From: Rugosimonospora acidiphila
GTDB taxonomy: Bacteria; Actinomycetota; Actinomycetes; Mycobacteriales; Micromonosporaceae
Length of the DNA: 63,515 nucleotides
Assembly: GCF_039543385.1 (NCBI RefSeq)
Contig: NZ_BAABJQ010000042.1
Coordinates: forward strand, 1-63,515
Reading direction: 5' to 3'
Of this stretch, positions 32,164-40,525 are shown one piece after another (positions within the stretch are counted from its first letter, which is position 1; every line of letters begins with the position of its first letter). The position numbers and the translations under genes were made by a program. The notes under the pieces were generated by a model. That model saw nothing but the letters and a program-made list of their open reading frames with translations, searched no databases and had not been told where the DNA came from.

Positions 32164-32180
32164 CACTATGGACGATAGTG
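32164..32180. promoter_or_regulatory. 17-bp perfect palindrome before the epimerase gene
   Basis: CACTAT-GGACG-ATAGTG, perfect 6-bp arms, between the epimerase start and the endonuclease V stop. GntR- or TetR-type site is possible. Confidence 0.45.
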
Positions 32181-32191
32181 CGGCCCCGAAC

Positions 32192-32692
32192 CTACGCGCC
32201 GGTACGGGCGAGCCGGTCGACCCGGCGCAACGCGTCCGGCATCCGGTACGGGCCGGCCATCTCCCGCACGAACTCGGCGGCCTCGCCCCGATCGAGGCCG
32301 GCGGCCGTGACGTACAGCGGGCGGATCGCCTCGCCGCGGACCACCGCGATGGCGTGGGTGGCGCCCTGGAAGGCGGTCTTCGCCACGCCGATCACCGGCA
32401 CCCCGAACCGCGCGTGCGCGTGCGCGCCGAGCCCGGGCCGCCCGTCCGGGGACAGGTCCACGTACCCGTCCACGATCAGCAGGTCGATCGCGCCGGCCTT
32501 GGCCAGCACCGCGTCCAGCGCGGGCAGCTCCCGGGCGTAGAAGTGACCCGGCCGGTACGCCGCGACCTCGGCCAGCCGGGCCGTGTGCTCCGCCACGATC
32601 GCCGCGAACCGAGTGTCCTGGGCGAGCACCGCCGCGGCCAGCGCCCCACCGTCCGGTGTGTACTGCACGTCCACCGCCGCATATCGCCCCAC
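32192..32692 (-). CDS. Endonuclease V-like deoxyinosine endonuclease
   Basis: 166 residues. AAVDVQYT carries the first catalytic Asp, LIVDGYVDL the second acidic site, and GLGAHAHARFGVPVIGVAKTAF the family core; the end PYRMPDALRRVDRLAR matches E. coli EndoV PEPTRWAD-type region. It nicks DNA near deaminated adenine. It is shorter than E. coli EndoV (about 220) at both ends, as is common in actinobacteria. Start GTG 32692 is set just before the first strand. Confidence 0.8.
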   Translation of the reverse strand: MGRYAAVDVQYTPDGGALAAAVLAQDTRFAAIVAEHTARLAEVAAYRPGHFYARELPALDAVLAKAGAIDLLIVDGYVDLSPDGRPGLGAHAHARFGVPVIGVAKTAFQGATHAIAVVRGEAIRPLYVTAAGLDRGEAAEFVREMAGPYRMPDALRRVDRLARTGA

Positions 32693-32825
32693 GACCGATG
32701 ACTGTATCCGCGGACCGGGTAACGCGGCGACGGATCCCCCACCGGCGGGCGCCGGATCGTTAGCATGTGGATTCGAGCGAGCAGGCCCAGGGTAGGCGAG
32801 TCCACGAGGGACACCGCGAGGAGCC

Positions 32826-33866
32826 ATGACAACAGCACGCGACAGCACACACAGGGCCCGGCCATCCATGGCGGACGTGGCCCGCCTCGCGAACGTCTCC
32901 TCGCAGACGGTCTCGCGCGTCTCCAACGGCCACACCAACGTCGACGCCGCCACCCGGGAACGGGTCATCGAGTGCATGCGCACGCTCGGCTACCGACCCA
33001 ACGGCGCGGCCCGCGCCCTGAAGAGCGGCCGGTTCCACACCATCGGCGTCATCATGTTCACCCTGGAGACGTTCGGCAACGTGCGCACCCTGGACGCCAT
33101 CGCGATGGAGGCGGCGCGGGCGGACTACTCCGTCACGCTGATCCCGATCGCCAACCCGACCTCCAGCCAGGTGTCCGGCGCGTTCAGCCGGTTGAGCGAG
33201 GCGGCCGTCGACGGCGTCGTCATCATCTTCGAGGCGCACCTGCTCGACGACGCGAAGTTCACGCTTCCGCCCGGCATTCCGGTCGTGGTCATCGACTCCG
33301 GCGCCGGGTCCGGATACACCGTGGTCGACACCGATCAGGCGCTGGGCGCCCGGCAGGCCACCGAGCACCTGCTCGCGCTCGGCCACCGCCAGGTGTGGCA
33401 CATCGCCGGGCCGCCCGCCTCGTTCTCCGCCAACCACCGGATGGATGCCTGGCGGCGCACCCTGGAGGACGCTGGCATCACCCCGCCCGAGGTGCGCCAC
33501 GGCGACTGGTCGACCGAGTCCGGATACCGCGAGGGGCTGGTGCTGGGGGCCCGGCCGGAGGTCACCGCGATCTTCGCTGCGAATGACCAGATGGCGCTGG
33601 GCGCGATGCGCGCGCTGCACGAACTGGGGCGCGACATCCCCGCGGATGTCAGCGTGGTGGGCTTCGACGACATGGAGGAGGCGCGCTCCTTCTGGCCCCC
33701 GCTGACCACGGTGCGGCAGGATTTCGCCGAGGTCGGCCGGCTGTGCATCCGCAAGCTACTGGACAAGATGGACGGTGGCACCGGCGCGGACGGCGCCGCC
33801 ACGGTCGCGACCCGGTTGGTGGTGCGCGCCAGCACCGCGGCCGTCCGGGAGCCGGTGCGCGGGTGA
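32826..33866 (+). CDS. LacI family transcriptional regulator
   Basis: 346 residues. HTH MADVARLANVSSQTVSRVSNGHTNVDAATRERV (residues 15-47), hinge GYRPNGAARALKSGR, then a periplasmic-binding-like sugar domain (TIGVIMFTLE, FAANDQMALGAMRALHE, VVGFDDMEEARSFWPPLTTVRQDF). CGAGGAG precedes ATG. It is followed by a ROK gene and a cellulase, so it likely controls sugar or cellulose breakdown. It might bind the TGTTA-GCGG-TAACA type of site seen at 985-998. Confidence 0.9.
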   Translation: MTTARDSTHRARPSMADVARLANVSSQTVSRVSNGHTNVDAATRERVIECMRTLGYRPNGAARALKSGRFHTIGVIMFTLETFGNVRTLDAIAMEAARADYSVTLIPIANPTSSQVSGAFSRLSEAAVDGVVIIFEAHLLDDAKFTLPPGIPVVVIDSGAGSGYTVVDTDQALGARQATEHLLALGHRQVWHIAGPPASFSANHRMDAWRRTLEDAGITPPEVRHGDWSTESGYREGLVLGARPEVTAIFAANDQMALGAMRALHELGRDIPADVSVVGFDDMEEARSFWPPLTTVRQDFAEVGRLCIRKLLDKMDGGTGADGAATVATRLVVRASTAAVREPVRG

Positions 33867-33915
33867 GGCGGGTGCCGACCCCGTCCGGGCGGCTGACCTG
33901 GTCGACGTATGGGCG

Positions 33916-33931
33916 ATGGTGTATAAACCAT
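33916..33931. promoter_or_regulatory. Inverted repeat in the LacI-ROK gap
   Basis: ATGGT-GTATAA-ACCAT, perfect 5-bp arms. Lies in a 296-bp gene-free gap with the iron-box-like site downstream. Confidence 0.35.
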
Positions 33932-34112
33932 GGCTGACGTTCACGCCTCGCACCGCGGCAAGGCGAGGCCGTGTTAGCGTAGCGCTTTGCCAAGACAATC
34001 GTCGATGTCTTCGTCCAACGGGTAGCGGAAAAGGGCCCGAGGCCGCGGCCTGGGGCCGAGCCGAGGCGGGGCCACGCGGGGCGCTGCCCGACCGGACGAT
34101 GCGCCGACGATC

Positions 34113-34132
34113 TTAGCCTGGTTAGGCTAACC
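34113..34132. promoter_or_regulatory. IdeR/DmdR-like palindrome before the ROK gene
   Basis: TTAGCCT-GGTT-AGGCTAA (34113-34130) overlaps GGTTAG-G-CTAACC (34120-34132). The second is the exact 13-bp core of the actinobacterial iron box. It is 30 bp before GTG 34163. Iron control of a ROK sugar regulator would be new; a ROK-own operator is the alternative. Confidence 0.5.
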
Positions 34133-34162
34133 CGGCTGACCAGCCGTAACGGCAGAGGACAG

Positions 34163-35389
34163 GTGGTACCGATCGCCAGGGGGACGTCCCGCGACATCCG
34201 GGTGGCCAACCGCTTCGAGGTGCTCCGGCACATCATCGCCGGGTCGACGGTCTCCCGGCAGCGGATAGCGGCCGAGACCGGGCTGAGCCTGGCCACCGTG
34301 TCCAACCTCATCGGCGAACTGCTGGAGGCGGACGTACTGGTCGAGGTCGGCTTCGAGGACTCCAGCGGTGGCCGGCCGCGCGGGCTGGTGTCGGTGAACC
34401 CGGCCGGCGGGGTGCTGGTCGGCGTCGACGTGGCGGAGACCTACGTGCACGTCGAGCTGTTCGACACCGCGTTGTCCCTGCTGGCCAGCGTCGAGGAGGA
34501 GCTGCACCCGGAGGAGAACCGCCCCGCGCAGGTGGTCGGTCACATCGTCTCCGGGGTGCGCGCCGTGCTGGCGCGCGGCGGGGCGGCCCCACGGCGGATA
34601 CTCGGCGCCGGCATCAGCGTGCCCGGCCAGGTCGACCGGGGCGGCGGGGTGTCGGTCTTCGCGCCGAACTGGAACTGGCACGACATCCCCCTGCGCGGCC
34701 TGCTGGCCGACGGCCTGAGCATGCCGCTGTACCTGGACAATCCACTGCGCGCCGCGGTCGTCGCGGAGCTGTGGTTCGGGGCGGGGCGCGGCCGCGAGGA
34801 CGTCATAGTGCTCAACCTCGGCACCGGAGTCGGCGCCGGCCTGGCGTTCCGCGGCTCCCTGTATCGCGGGGCGACCAACAGCGCCGGCGAGTGGGGCCAC
34901 ACCACGCTGGTCCTCGACGGCCGCCCGTGCCACTGCGGCGGGCGGGGCTGCGTGGAGACCTACGTCGGGGCGCCCGGCATCATGCAGCACCTGCGCGAGC
35001 TCGACCCGGACAGCCCGATGCTGCGGGCCGGCGACCAGACAGCGACGATCGACGCGCTGGCCGCCGGGGTACGGGCGGGCGATCCCGTGGCGGCAAAGGT
35101 GATCGGCGAGACCGCCCGCTATCTCGGGGTCGCCATCGCCAACGTCATCAACCTGGCTAACCCCGAGGCGATAGTGCTGTCCAGCTGGGTCGCCGCCCGG
35201 CTGGGTGAGCCGCTGCTGGACGAGGTGCGGGCGGTGGTGTCCCGGCACGCGCTGCGCCACCCGCTCGCGGCCATCGACATCACCCTGTCGGAGCTGGTCG
35301 GCGATCCGGTCAGCCTCGGCGCGGCCACCCTGGCCCTGGAGGGTTTCCTGTCCGCGATCGGCACCCGGGCCGCCCACCTGCACCGGTAG
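34163..35389 (+). CDS. ROK family transcriptional regulator
   Basis: 408 residues. N-terminal winged HTH (VLRHIIAGSTVSRQRIAAETGLSLATVSNLIGELLEADVL), then an actin-like ROK fold: GVDVAETYVHVELFD, GAGISVPGQVDR, LNLGTGVGAGL, and zinc motif CHCGGRGCVETY following GEWGHTT. XylR/NagC-type sugar-responsive repressor. GTG 34163 is preceded by GAGGA. It lies between a LacI gene and a GH5 cellulase, all on the plus strand. A palindrome upstream suggests autoregulation. Confidence 0.9.
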   Translation: MVPIARGTSRDIRVANRFEVLRHIIAGSTVSRQRIAAETGLSLATVSNLIGELLEADVLVEVGFEDSSGGRPRGLVSVNPAGGVLVGVDVAETYVHVELFDTALSLLASVEEELHPEENRPAQVVGHIVSGVRAVLARGGAAPRRILGAGISVPGQVDRGGGVSVFAPNWNWHDIPLRGLLADGLSMPLYLDNPLRAAVVAELWFGAGRGREDVIVLNLGTGVGAGLAFRGSLYRGATNSAGEWGHTTLVLDGRPCHCGGRGCVETYVGAPGIMQHLRELDPDSPMLRAGDQTATIDALAAGVRAGDPVAAKVIGETARYLGVAIANVINLANPEAIVLSSWVAARLGEPLLDEVRAVVSRHALRHPLAAIDITLSELVGDPVSLGAATLALEGFLSAIGTRAAHLHR

Positions 35390-35479
35390 CCCCGCCTTCG
35401 CCAGTCCCGCACCCCGCCAGACCGCCGGCGGCCCGGGGCGGCCTGTCCGGCGGGCGACGCCGGGACTTTTCCTGGCCCC

Positions 35480-35508
35480 TTGACGAAGGGGTACCGGATT
35501 CCTAGGCT
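35480..35508 (+). promoter_or_regulatory. Housekeeping-type promoter of the cellulase gene
   Basis: TTGACG (35480-35485), 17-bp spacer, TAGGCT (35503-35508). Predicted start near 35515, leader about 110 nt. Confidence 0.55.
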
Positions 35509-35625
35509 GTGCCTCACCCGCATTGATCGATGTCCATGACTTTATCGTCGGCGGCGCGGGCCACCGGGCGGCGCGAGAAACAACGGCGGTCGACCGTCCG
35601 CTCACATACCGGAAGGGAACACACC

Positions 35626-37062
35626 ATGTTCCGTCTCACCATCGGCGCCGCCCGCCGGCGCACCTCCTGGCGCCTGGCCGCGGCCACGGCCGCCGCCTGC
35701 CTGGTGACCACCGCCGCCGCGGTCGGCGTCGCGGGCCCGGCGACGGTCGCGCTGGCCGCCACCAACCAGTTCAAGGGGGTCAACTGGGCCGATCCCCGCG
35801 ACAACTACGCCGACGACCCGGTCGTCCCGTCCGGTCTGTCCACATCGGATAGTTACGCCACCAGCTACGCGAAGGCGACCGCGGTCATCGGCGGGTTCCA
35901 GACCAACCTGGGCGCGAACACGGTGCGGCTGCCAGTCAACCCGTACACCGTCAACGGCTCCTTCTGGTCCTCCTACACCGGCGCCATCGACGCCGCCACG
36001 GCCAAGGGGTTCAACGTCATCCTCAGCTACTGGGAGGGTGTCGCGCACAAGGACGGGCAGGTCGACAACCTCACCTCGTACTGGACGATGTGGCAGACGG
36101 TCACCAGCAAGTACGCCGGCAACGGCCGGGTGTACTTCGAGCCGATGAACGAACCCTTTGGCTACAGCGCGAGCGCGTGGGCCAACCTCGTCGCCCAGTG
36201 GATGAGCACCTACCCGTCGATCCCGAAGAACCGCGTCTTCGTCAGCGGCACCGGGTACAACGACAACGTCACCAGCGTCTGCGCCGACAGCCGGTTCACC
36301 GGCGCCTACCTGTCGCTGCACGTGTACGGGTTCTGGAACACCAGCCAGACCGCGTACGCCGGCTGGGTCAGCGATCTGCGCAACCGGATCGGCTCGTGCG
36401 CCTCACGGACCGTGGTCGACGAGTGGGGCGCCGAGATGACCACCGGGCTGAACTACACCGGCCCCATCAACAACAACTACTTCGTCGCGTACGTGGAGGC
36501 CGACAGCGACATCATGCACGCGCTGGGCATGGGCTCGGTCTACTGGCCCGGGCTGCGCACCGGCGACACGTACAGCATGGAGACCCTGCACGGCAGCGGC
36601 ACCGCGCTGACGCTGTCCAACAACAACGCCTCCGGGGTCACCCGGCTGCAGTGGGCGTGGGGCGGCGGCGGTGGCGGGGCCACCGTCGTGCGCGGTACCG
36701 GTTCGAACCGGTGCCTGGACGTGCCGGGCTCGACCACCACCAACGGTACCCAGCTGGACATCTGGGACTGCAACGGCGGCGGCAACCAGTCCTGGCTGCT
36801 GACCCCGTCCAAGTGGCTGGTGGTGTACGGCAACAAGTGCCTGGACGTCCCCGGTGGCGCCAGCGCGCCGGGCACCAAGGCGGAGCTGTGGGACTGCAAC
36901 GGCGGCACGAACCAGCAATGGAACGTGAGTGGCGACGGCACCATCACCAGCGTCGCCACCGGGCTGTGCCTCGACGTCGCGGGCGCCGGCACCGCCAACC
37001 ACTCCGAGGTCGACGTCTACACCTGCAACGGCGGTTCCAACCAGAAGTGGACCCGGGCCTAG
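35626..37062 (+). CDS. Exported GH5 cellulase with C-terminal CBM13 (ricin-B) domain
   Basis: 478 residues. Signal peptide (RRRTSWRLAAATAAACLVTTAAA), then a GH5-type barrel: NQFKGVNWADPRDN, NTVRLPVN, YFEPMNEPFGY with acid/base Glu (NEP), LHVYGFW, and nucleophile VDEWGAEM. Gly linker at about 345-351, then CBM13 with repeats NRCLDVPGS, NKCLDVPGG, GLCLDVAGA and QxW (QSW, QQW, QKW). It cuts beta-glucan chains outside the cell and clings to glycans. GGAAGGGAA precedes ATG 35626; starts upstream of it lack a signal peptide. Confidence 0.88.
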   Translation: MFRLTIGAARRRTSWRLAAATAAACLVTTAAAVGVAGPATVALAATNQFKGVNWADPRDNYADDPVVPSGLSTSDSYATSYAKATAVIGGFQTNLGANTVRLPVNPYTVNGSFWSSYTGAIDAATAKGFNVILSYWEGVAHKDGQVDNLTSYWTMWQTVTSKYAGNGRVYFEPMNEPFGYSASAWANLVAQWMSTYPSIPKNRVFVSGTGYNDNVTSVCADSRFTGAYLSLHVYGFWNTSQTAYAGWVSDLRNRIGSCASRTVVDEWGAEMTTGLNYTGPINNNYFVAYVEADSDIMHALGMGSVYWPGLRTGDTYSMETLHGSGTALTLSNNNASGVTRLQWAWGGGGGGATVVRGTGSNRCLDVPGSTTTNGTQLDIWDCNGGGNQSWLLTPSKWLVVYGNKCLDVPGGASAPGTKAELWDCNGGTNQQWNVSGDGTITSVATGLCLDVAGAGTANHSEVDVYTCNGGSNQKWTRA

Positions 37063-37083
37063 CGGGCCGGACCGTGCGGCGGC

Positions 37084-37104
37084 CGGGGCGGTGCGCCCGC
37101 CCCG
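37084..37104. terminator. Hairpin between cellulase and multicopper oxidase genes
   Basis: CGGGGCGG (37084-37091), loop TGCGC, CCGCCCCG (37097-37104), 22 bp beyond the cellulase stop. Convergent genes share it. Confidence 0.6.
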
Positions 37105-37132
37105 ACCACCGCCGGCTCGGCCGACCGTGACG

Positions 37133-38710
37133 TCAGCCGACCGTGAAGTCCGCCATCATGGCCATGTCCTCGTGCTCGAGATTGTGGCAGTGCAGCAGGT
37201 ACCGCCCCGGGTAGTCGGTGAACCTGGTGACCACCTCCACGGCCTCGGACGGCCGGACGTCCACGGTGTCCTTCCAGCCGGCGTCGTAAGCGCCGGGATC
37301 GCCGGCGTTGCGGGAGACCACCCGGAACGGGTCCAGGTGCACGTGGACGGGGTGGTGGAAGTCCGTGATGAACCGCCACACCTCGACCGTGCCCAGTTTC
37401 GGCCGGGCCAGCGCGCGCCCGGGACGGTAGGGGTCGCCGTTGACGGTCCAGGTGCCGTCCGAGCGCCGGTGGAACAGGAACGTGCGGGTGGCCGCGGCCC
37501 GATGCGGATCCGGCACGGCGGTGGCCCGGGCGAGCCGATCGGGCACCGCCGAGTCGTCCGCCCGGTCCGTCCCGACCACGTCGAAGCGCATCACGTCCAC
37601 AGTGGAGCCGGAGCCGAGCCGGTTGACCAGGCGCACCCGGGTGCCCGGCCGGTACCGGCCGAAGTCCACCACCACGTCGAAGCGTTCCGCCGGGGCGATC
37701 TCCAGGGCGTCGTGCGCGACCGGGCGGTCCAGCAGCCCGCCGTCGCTGCCGACCTGCACCAGTGCCGCGCCGCCGGGCGGCTGCGGGTCCAGTTCGAGCC
37801 GGTACCGGCGGGCGTTGGACGCGTTGAGCAGCCGCAGCCGGTACCGCGCCGGATCGGTGCGCAGCACCGGCCAGGGTGCGCCGTTGACCAGGATGACGTC
37901 GCCGAGTACCCCGTTCATGTACGCGTCGGTGACGCCGGCCGTCGCGGCCGACGGGTACCGGAAGGACCCGTCGGCCGCGAAGGACCGGTCGGTCACCATC
38001 AACGGGATGTCCCGCTGCCCCCGTGGCAGCGGGAGGGCGTCGGACTCGTCGTCCCGCACCAGGTGGAATCCGGCCAGCCCGCGCCACACCCCCAGGCCGG
38101 TGCGGCCCATGCGGTGGTCGTGGTACCAGAGGGTCGCCGCCCGCTGGTTCATCGGGTACGTGTAGGTGCGCTGGCCGAGCCTGGTGTCGCCCATCATGGC
38201 CGACATCGGCATGTTGGGCATGTCGGGCATGGGCGGCGTGCCGTCGCCGGCGCCGGCCGCCGGCAGGATGAGGTCGATCGGGTAGCCGTCGCTGGCGGTC
38301 GGCGTGTGCCCGCCGTGCAGGTGCACCACGGCCGCCTGCGGCAGCTCGTTGCGGTGGTGCACCACGGTGCGCCGCCCGGAGCGGGACACGATCGTCGGCC
38401 CCGGGAAGCTCCCGCCGTACGTCCACGCCTCGGTGCGCAGGCCCGGCAGGATGGACAGGTCCGCCACCCGCTGGACGATCTCGTAGTAGTCGGTGGTGCC
38501 GTCGGTGCGCACCGGCGACAGTACCGGCGGCACCGGCAGCGGTACCCGGAACCGCGGCGGCAGCGGCGCCGTGCTGCCCAGCAACCGGCCGGGTTCGCCG
38601 GGGCGCCACAGCCAGTCCACGGCCGACCATCCGGCACCGGCGATCCCCGCACCCACCGCGCCGGCACCGGCCGCCGCCAACCCGATCCGCAGGGCGGTGC
38701 GCCGGTTCAC
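37133..38710 (-). CDS. Multicopper oxidase, CueO/bilirubin-oxidase-like, Tat-type signal
   Basis: 525 residues. Leader with RRTALRIGLAAAGAGAVG (twin Arg). All four copper motifs: HLHGGH, WYHDHRMG, HPVHVHLDPF, and HCHNLEHEDMAMM (Met as axial ligand). A Met-rich loop MPDMPNMPMSAMM near residue 170 recalls CueO, pointing to cuprous oxidase and copper defence. The start GTG 38710 overlaps the DUF6529 stop (GTGA), so the pair is an operon. It is not next to copA; the copper cluster is 12 kb away. Confidence 0.88.
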   Translation of the reverse strand: MNRRTALRIGLAAAGAGAVGAGIAGAGWSAVDWLWRPGEPGRLLGSTAPLPPRFRVPLPVPPVLSPVRTDGTTDYYEIVQRVADLSILPGLRTEAWTYGGSFPGPTIVSRSGRRTVVHHRNELPQAAVVHLHGGHTPTASDGYPIDLILPAAGAGDGTPPMPDMPNMPMSAMMGDTRLGQRTYTYPMNQRAATLWYHDHRMGRTGLGVWRGLAGFHLVRDDESDALPLPRGQRDIPLMVTDRSFAADGSFRYPSAATAGVTDAYMNGVLGDVILVNGAPWPVLRTDPARYRLRLLNASNARRYRLELDPQPPGGAALVQVGSDGGLLDRPVAHDALEIAPAERFDVVVDFGRYRPGTRVRLVNRLGSGSTVDVMRFDVVGTDRADDSAVPDRLARATAVPDPHRAAATRTFLFHRRSDGTWTVNGDPYRPGRALARPKLGTVEVWRFITDFHHPVHVHLDPFRVVSRNAGDPGAYDAGWKDTVDVRPSEAVEVVTRFTDYPGRYLLHCHNLEHEDMAMMADFTVG

Positions 38711-39186
38711 GACAGCACCCCGGCGGCCTCGACCGGTCCGGCCGGCTCGACCGGCTCGACCGGCTCAACCGGCTCGCCGGGCCCGCCGGATCCGGCGCGG
38801 GCGGGCAGCGGCGTGCGCCACGCCCCGACCGCGAACCGGAACGACCCGACAATCATCAGTACCCCGAACGGGATGTGCAGGATCAGGATGTGCAGCATCC
38901 CCAGCCCGGCCTGCACCGCCAGCACCAGCGGTAACGTCAGGCATTCCCGCAGCACGGGGCGCGACCCGCCGGCCCGGTACTGGAACACCGCCACGGGCAC
39001 CTGCAGCACCGCCAGCGCCACCAGGGAGATGCCCACCATCAGGTGCGCGGTCAGCGCGCCGTAATACCCGCTGAGGAAGCCGCCCGCGAGCACGGCCTGC
39101 GCCGCCGCCAGTACGGCCACCGCCGTCGTGGTCCCGCGCAGCAGCACGTACGGCCATCGTGGAACGCGTTCGTCCGCCTTCTTCAC
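38707..39186 (-). CDS. DUF6529-type membrane protein
   Basis: 159 residues, four predicted helices (TTTAVAVLAAAQAVLAGGFL, LMVGISLVALAVLQVPVAV, LPLVLAVQAGLGMLHILIL, FGVLMIVGSFRFAVGAW). The last 25 residues are EPV/VEP repeats from a 9-bp DNA repeat. AAGGAAGG stands before GTG 39186. It is coupled to the multicopper oxidase and may hold or reduce it at the membrane; function unknown. Confidence 0.75.
   Translation of the reverse strand: MKKADERVPRWPYVLLRGTTTAVAVLAAAQAVLAGGFLSGYYGALTAHLMVGISLVALAVLQVPVAVFQYRAGGSRPVLRECLTLPLVLAVQAGLGMLHILILHIPFGVLMIVGSFRFAVGAWRTPLPARAGSGGPGEPVEPVEPVEPAGPVEAAGVLS
38742..38777. repeat. 9-bp tandem repeat, about four units
   Basis: CCGGCTCGA and variants, coding the Val-Glu-Pro repeats of the membrane protein tail. 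Confidence 0.8.
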
Positions 39187-39505
39187 CGCCGACCTTCCTT
39201 GTCGCCCGGCCCGCCGCGACCGGACGGTCCGGCGGGCACCAGTGATCGATCACCCGGCAGGAAGCAGAATGCCGCTCCGGTGCGGTCCCGGTCGTCAGGC
39301 GAGGGAAGACAGTTCCGCTGCCGCCCCCGGTGCAGTGCGGCCCGGGAAACTACGTCCCGGGGGGTAGTCGCGGGCTACTCCGTCCGCCCGACGCGGCAGC
39401 CAGGGCCCGCTTAAGGTCGACCGGTGTGGCGTCCTTGCGCGGGTACCCGGTGGCCCGGCGTCCACCGGGCGCGGGATGTCGGCGGCGGTCTCGTACGTTG
39501 AGCCG
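39187..39505. promoter_or_regulatory. Upstream region of the multicopper oxidase operon, two palindromes
   Basis: No gene is seen in this 319-bp gap. GTGATCGATCAC (39242-39253) is a perfect 12-bp palindrome. ACTAC-GTCCCGGGGG-GTAGT (39349-39368) has perfect 5-bp arms and its C/G-rich centre recalls copper sites. The latter is 163 bp before the operon start. Confidence 0.4.
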
Positions 39506-40342
39506 CTAGCGCGCGGGCAACGGCACGCCGAGCTTGCCCGCGAGTTCGACTCTCGCCGCCCGGTCGCGGTCCGCCGCCTCGGTGAGCAGCTCCCACGCCT
39601 GCGCGCCGAGCGGGAACCGCAGCGGCGGCTGCGCGTCGTCGACCAGGGCCAGCACGGCCTCGGCGAACTCCGCCGGCTCGCTGAGCCTGAAGCCGGGCGG
39701 TATCTCACCGCGAATCAACGCGCCGGTGAGGTCGACGACCGGCCGGTAGTCGGGCAGCCGGGTGGCGGCCTCGACCAGCGCGGTGCCGTAGTTGGTCGCG
39801 AAGACGCCCGCCTCCAGCAGGGTCACCCGCACCCCGGTACCGGCGATTTCCAGCGCGAGCGTCTCGGTCATCCCCTCCAGCGCGAACTTCCCCGCGACGT
39901 AGGCGCCGAGGCCCGCCATCGCCGACCGGCCGGTTGTCGAGGAGACCATCAGCACGTGCCCGGAGTGCTGCGCCCGCATCAGCGGCAGCACCAGGCGGGT
40001 CATCCGCCAGGGCCCGAGCAGCACGGTCGCCAGTTGCGCCTCGATCTCCCCGTCGGTCAGCTCCTCGACCGCACCGAGAGTCCCGTACCCGGCGTTGTTG
40101 ACCAGTACGTCCACGCCGCCGAACCGCCGCACGGCGACCCGTACGGCGGCCTCGCAGGCTGCCGGGTCGCGGACGTCCAGGGCGCAGGTCTCGACCGTGT
40201 CCGGGTACCGGTCGCGGATCTCATCCAGGGTCTGCGGGCGGCGGGCGGTGGCCAGCACCAGATCCCCCGCGGCGGCCGCGGCCCCGGCGAGCGCCCGGCC
40301 CAACCCTGATGAGCACCCGGTGATCAGCCAGCGTCGCACCAT
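39506..40342 (-). CDS. Short-chain dehydrogenase/reductase
   Basis: 278-residue classical SDR: WLITGCSSGLGRALA, LVNNAGYGTLG, MVSSTTGRSAM, active site AYVAGKFALEG (YxxxK). GAGGAG stands 8 bp before ATG 40342. No operon partner. Similar proteins in actinobacteria are named oxidoreductase; the substrate is unknown. Confidence 0.87.
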   Translation of the reverse strand: MVRRWLITGCSSGLGRALAGAAAAAGDLVLATARRPQTLDEIRDRYPDTVETCALDVRDPAACEAAVRVAVRRFGGVDVLVNNAGYGTLGAVEELTDGEIEAQLATVLLGPWRMTRLVLPLMRAQHSGHVLMVSSTTGRSAMAGLGAYVAGKFALEGMTETLALEIAGTGVRVTLLEAGVFATNYGTALVEAATRLPDYRPVVDLTGALIRGEIPPGFRLSEPAEFAEAVLALVDDAQPPLRFPLGAQAWELLTEAADRDRAARVELAGKLGVPLPAR

Positions 40343-40525
40343 GACCCGCTCCTCAGCCTGCCCGATCAGCCACCCCGATCGGCATCGACCCGACAACTGT
40401 CCGTGGCAGCGCGGAAACCGGCAATCCCCAACCCGACAGGTACCGGCGGCGTGCGAGCAGGTGGGCCCGGCGGCATGGCGACCGCCGGGCCCACCGATGC
40501 CGGGCACGTCACCCGGTCACGTCGC

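Noticed and set aside
36700..36720. tRNA TPsiC-like GGTTCGAACC
   Set aside because: It lies in the cellulase CBM13 coding frame; no cloverleaf can be drawn. No tRNA was found elsewhere.
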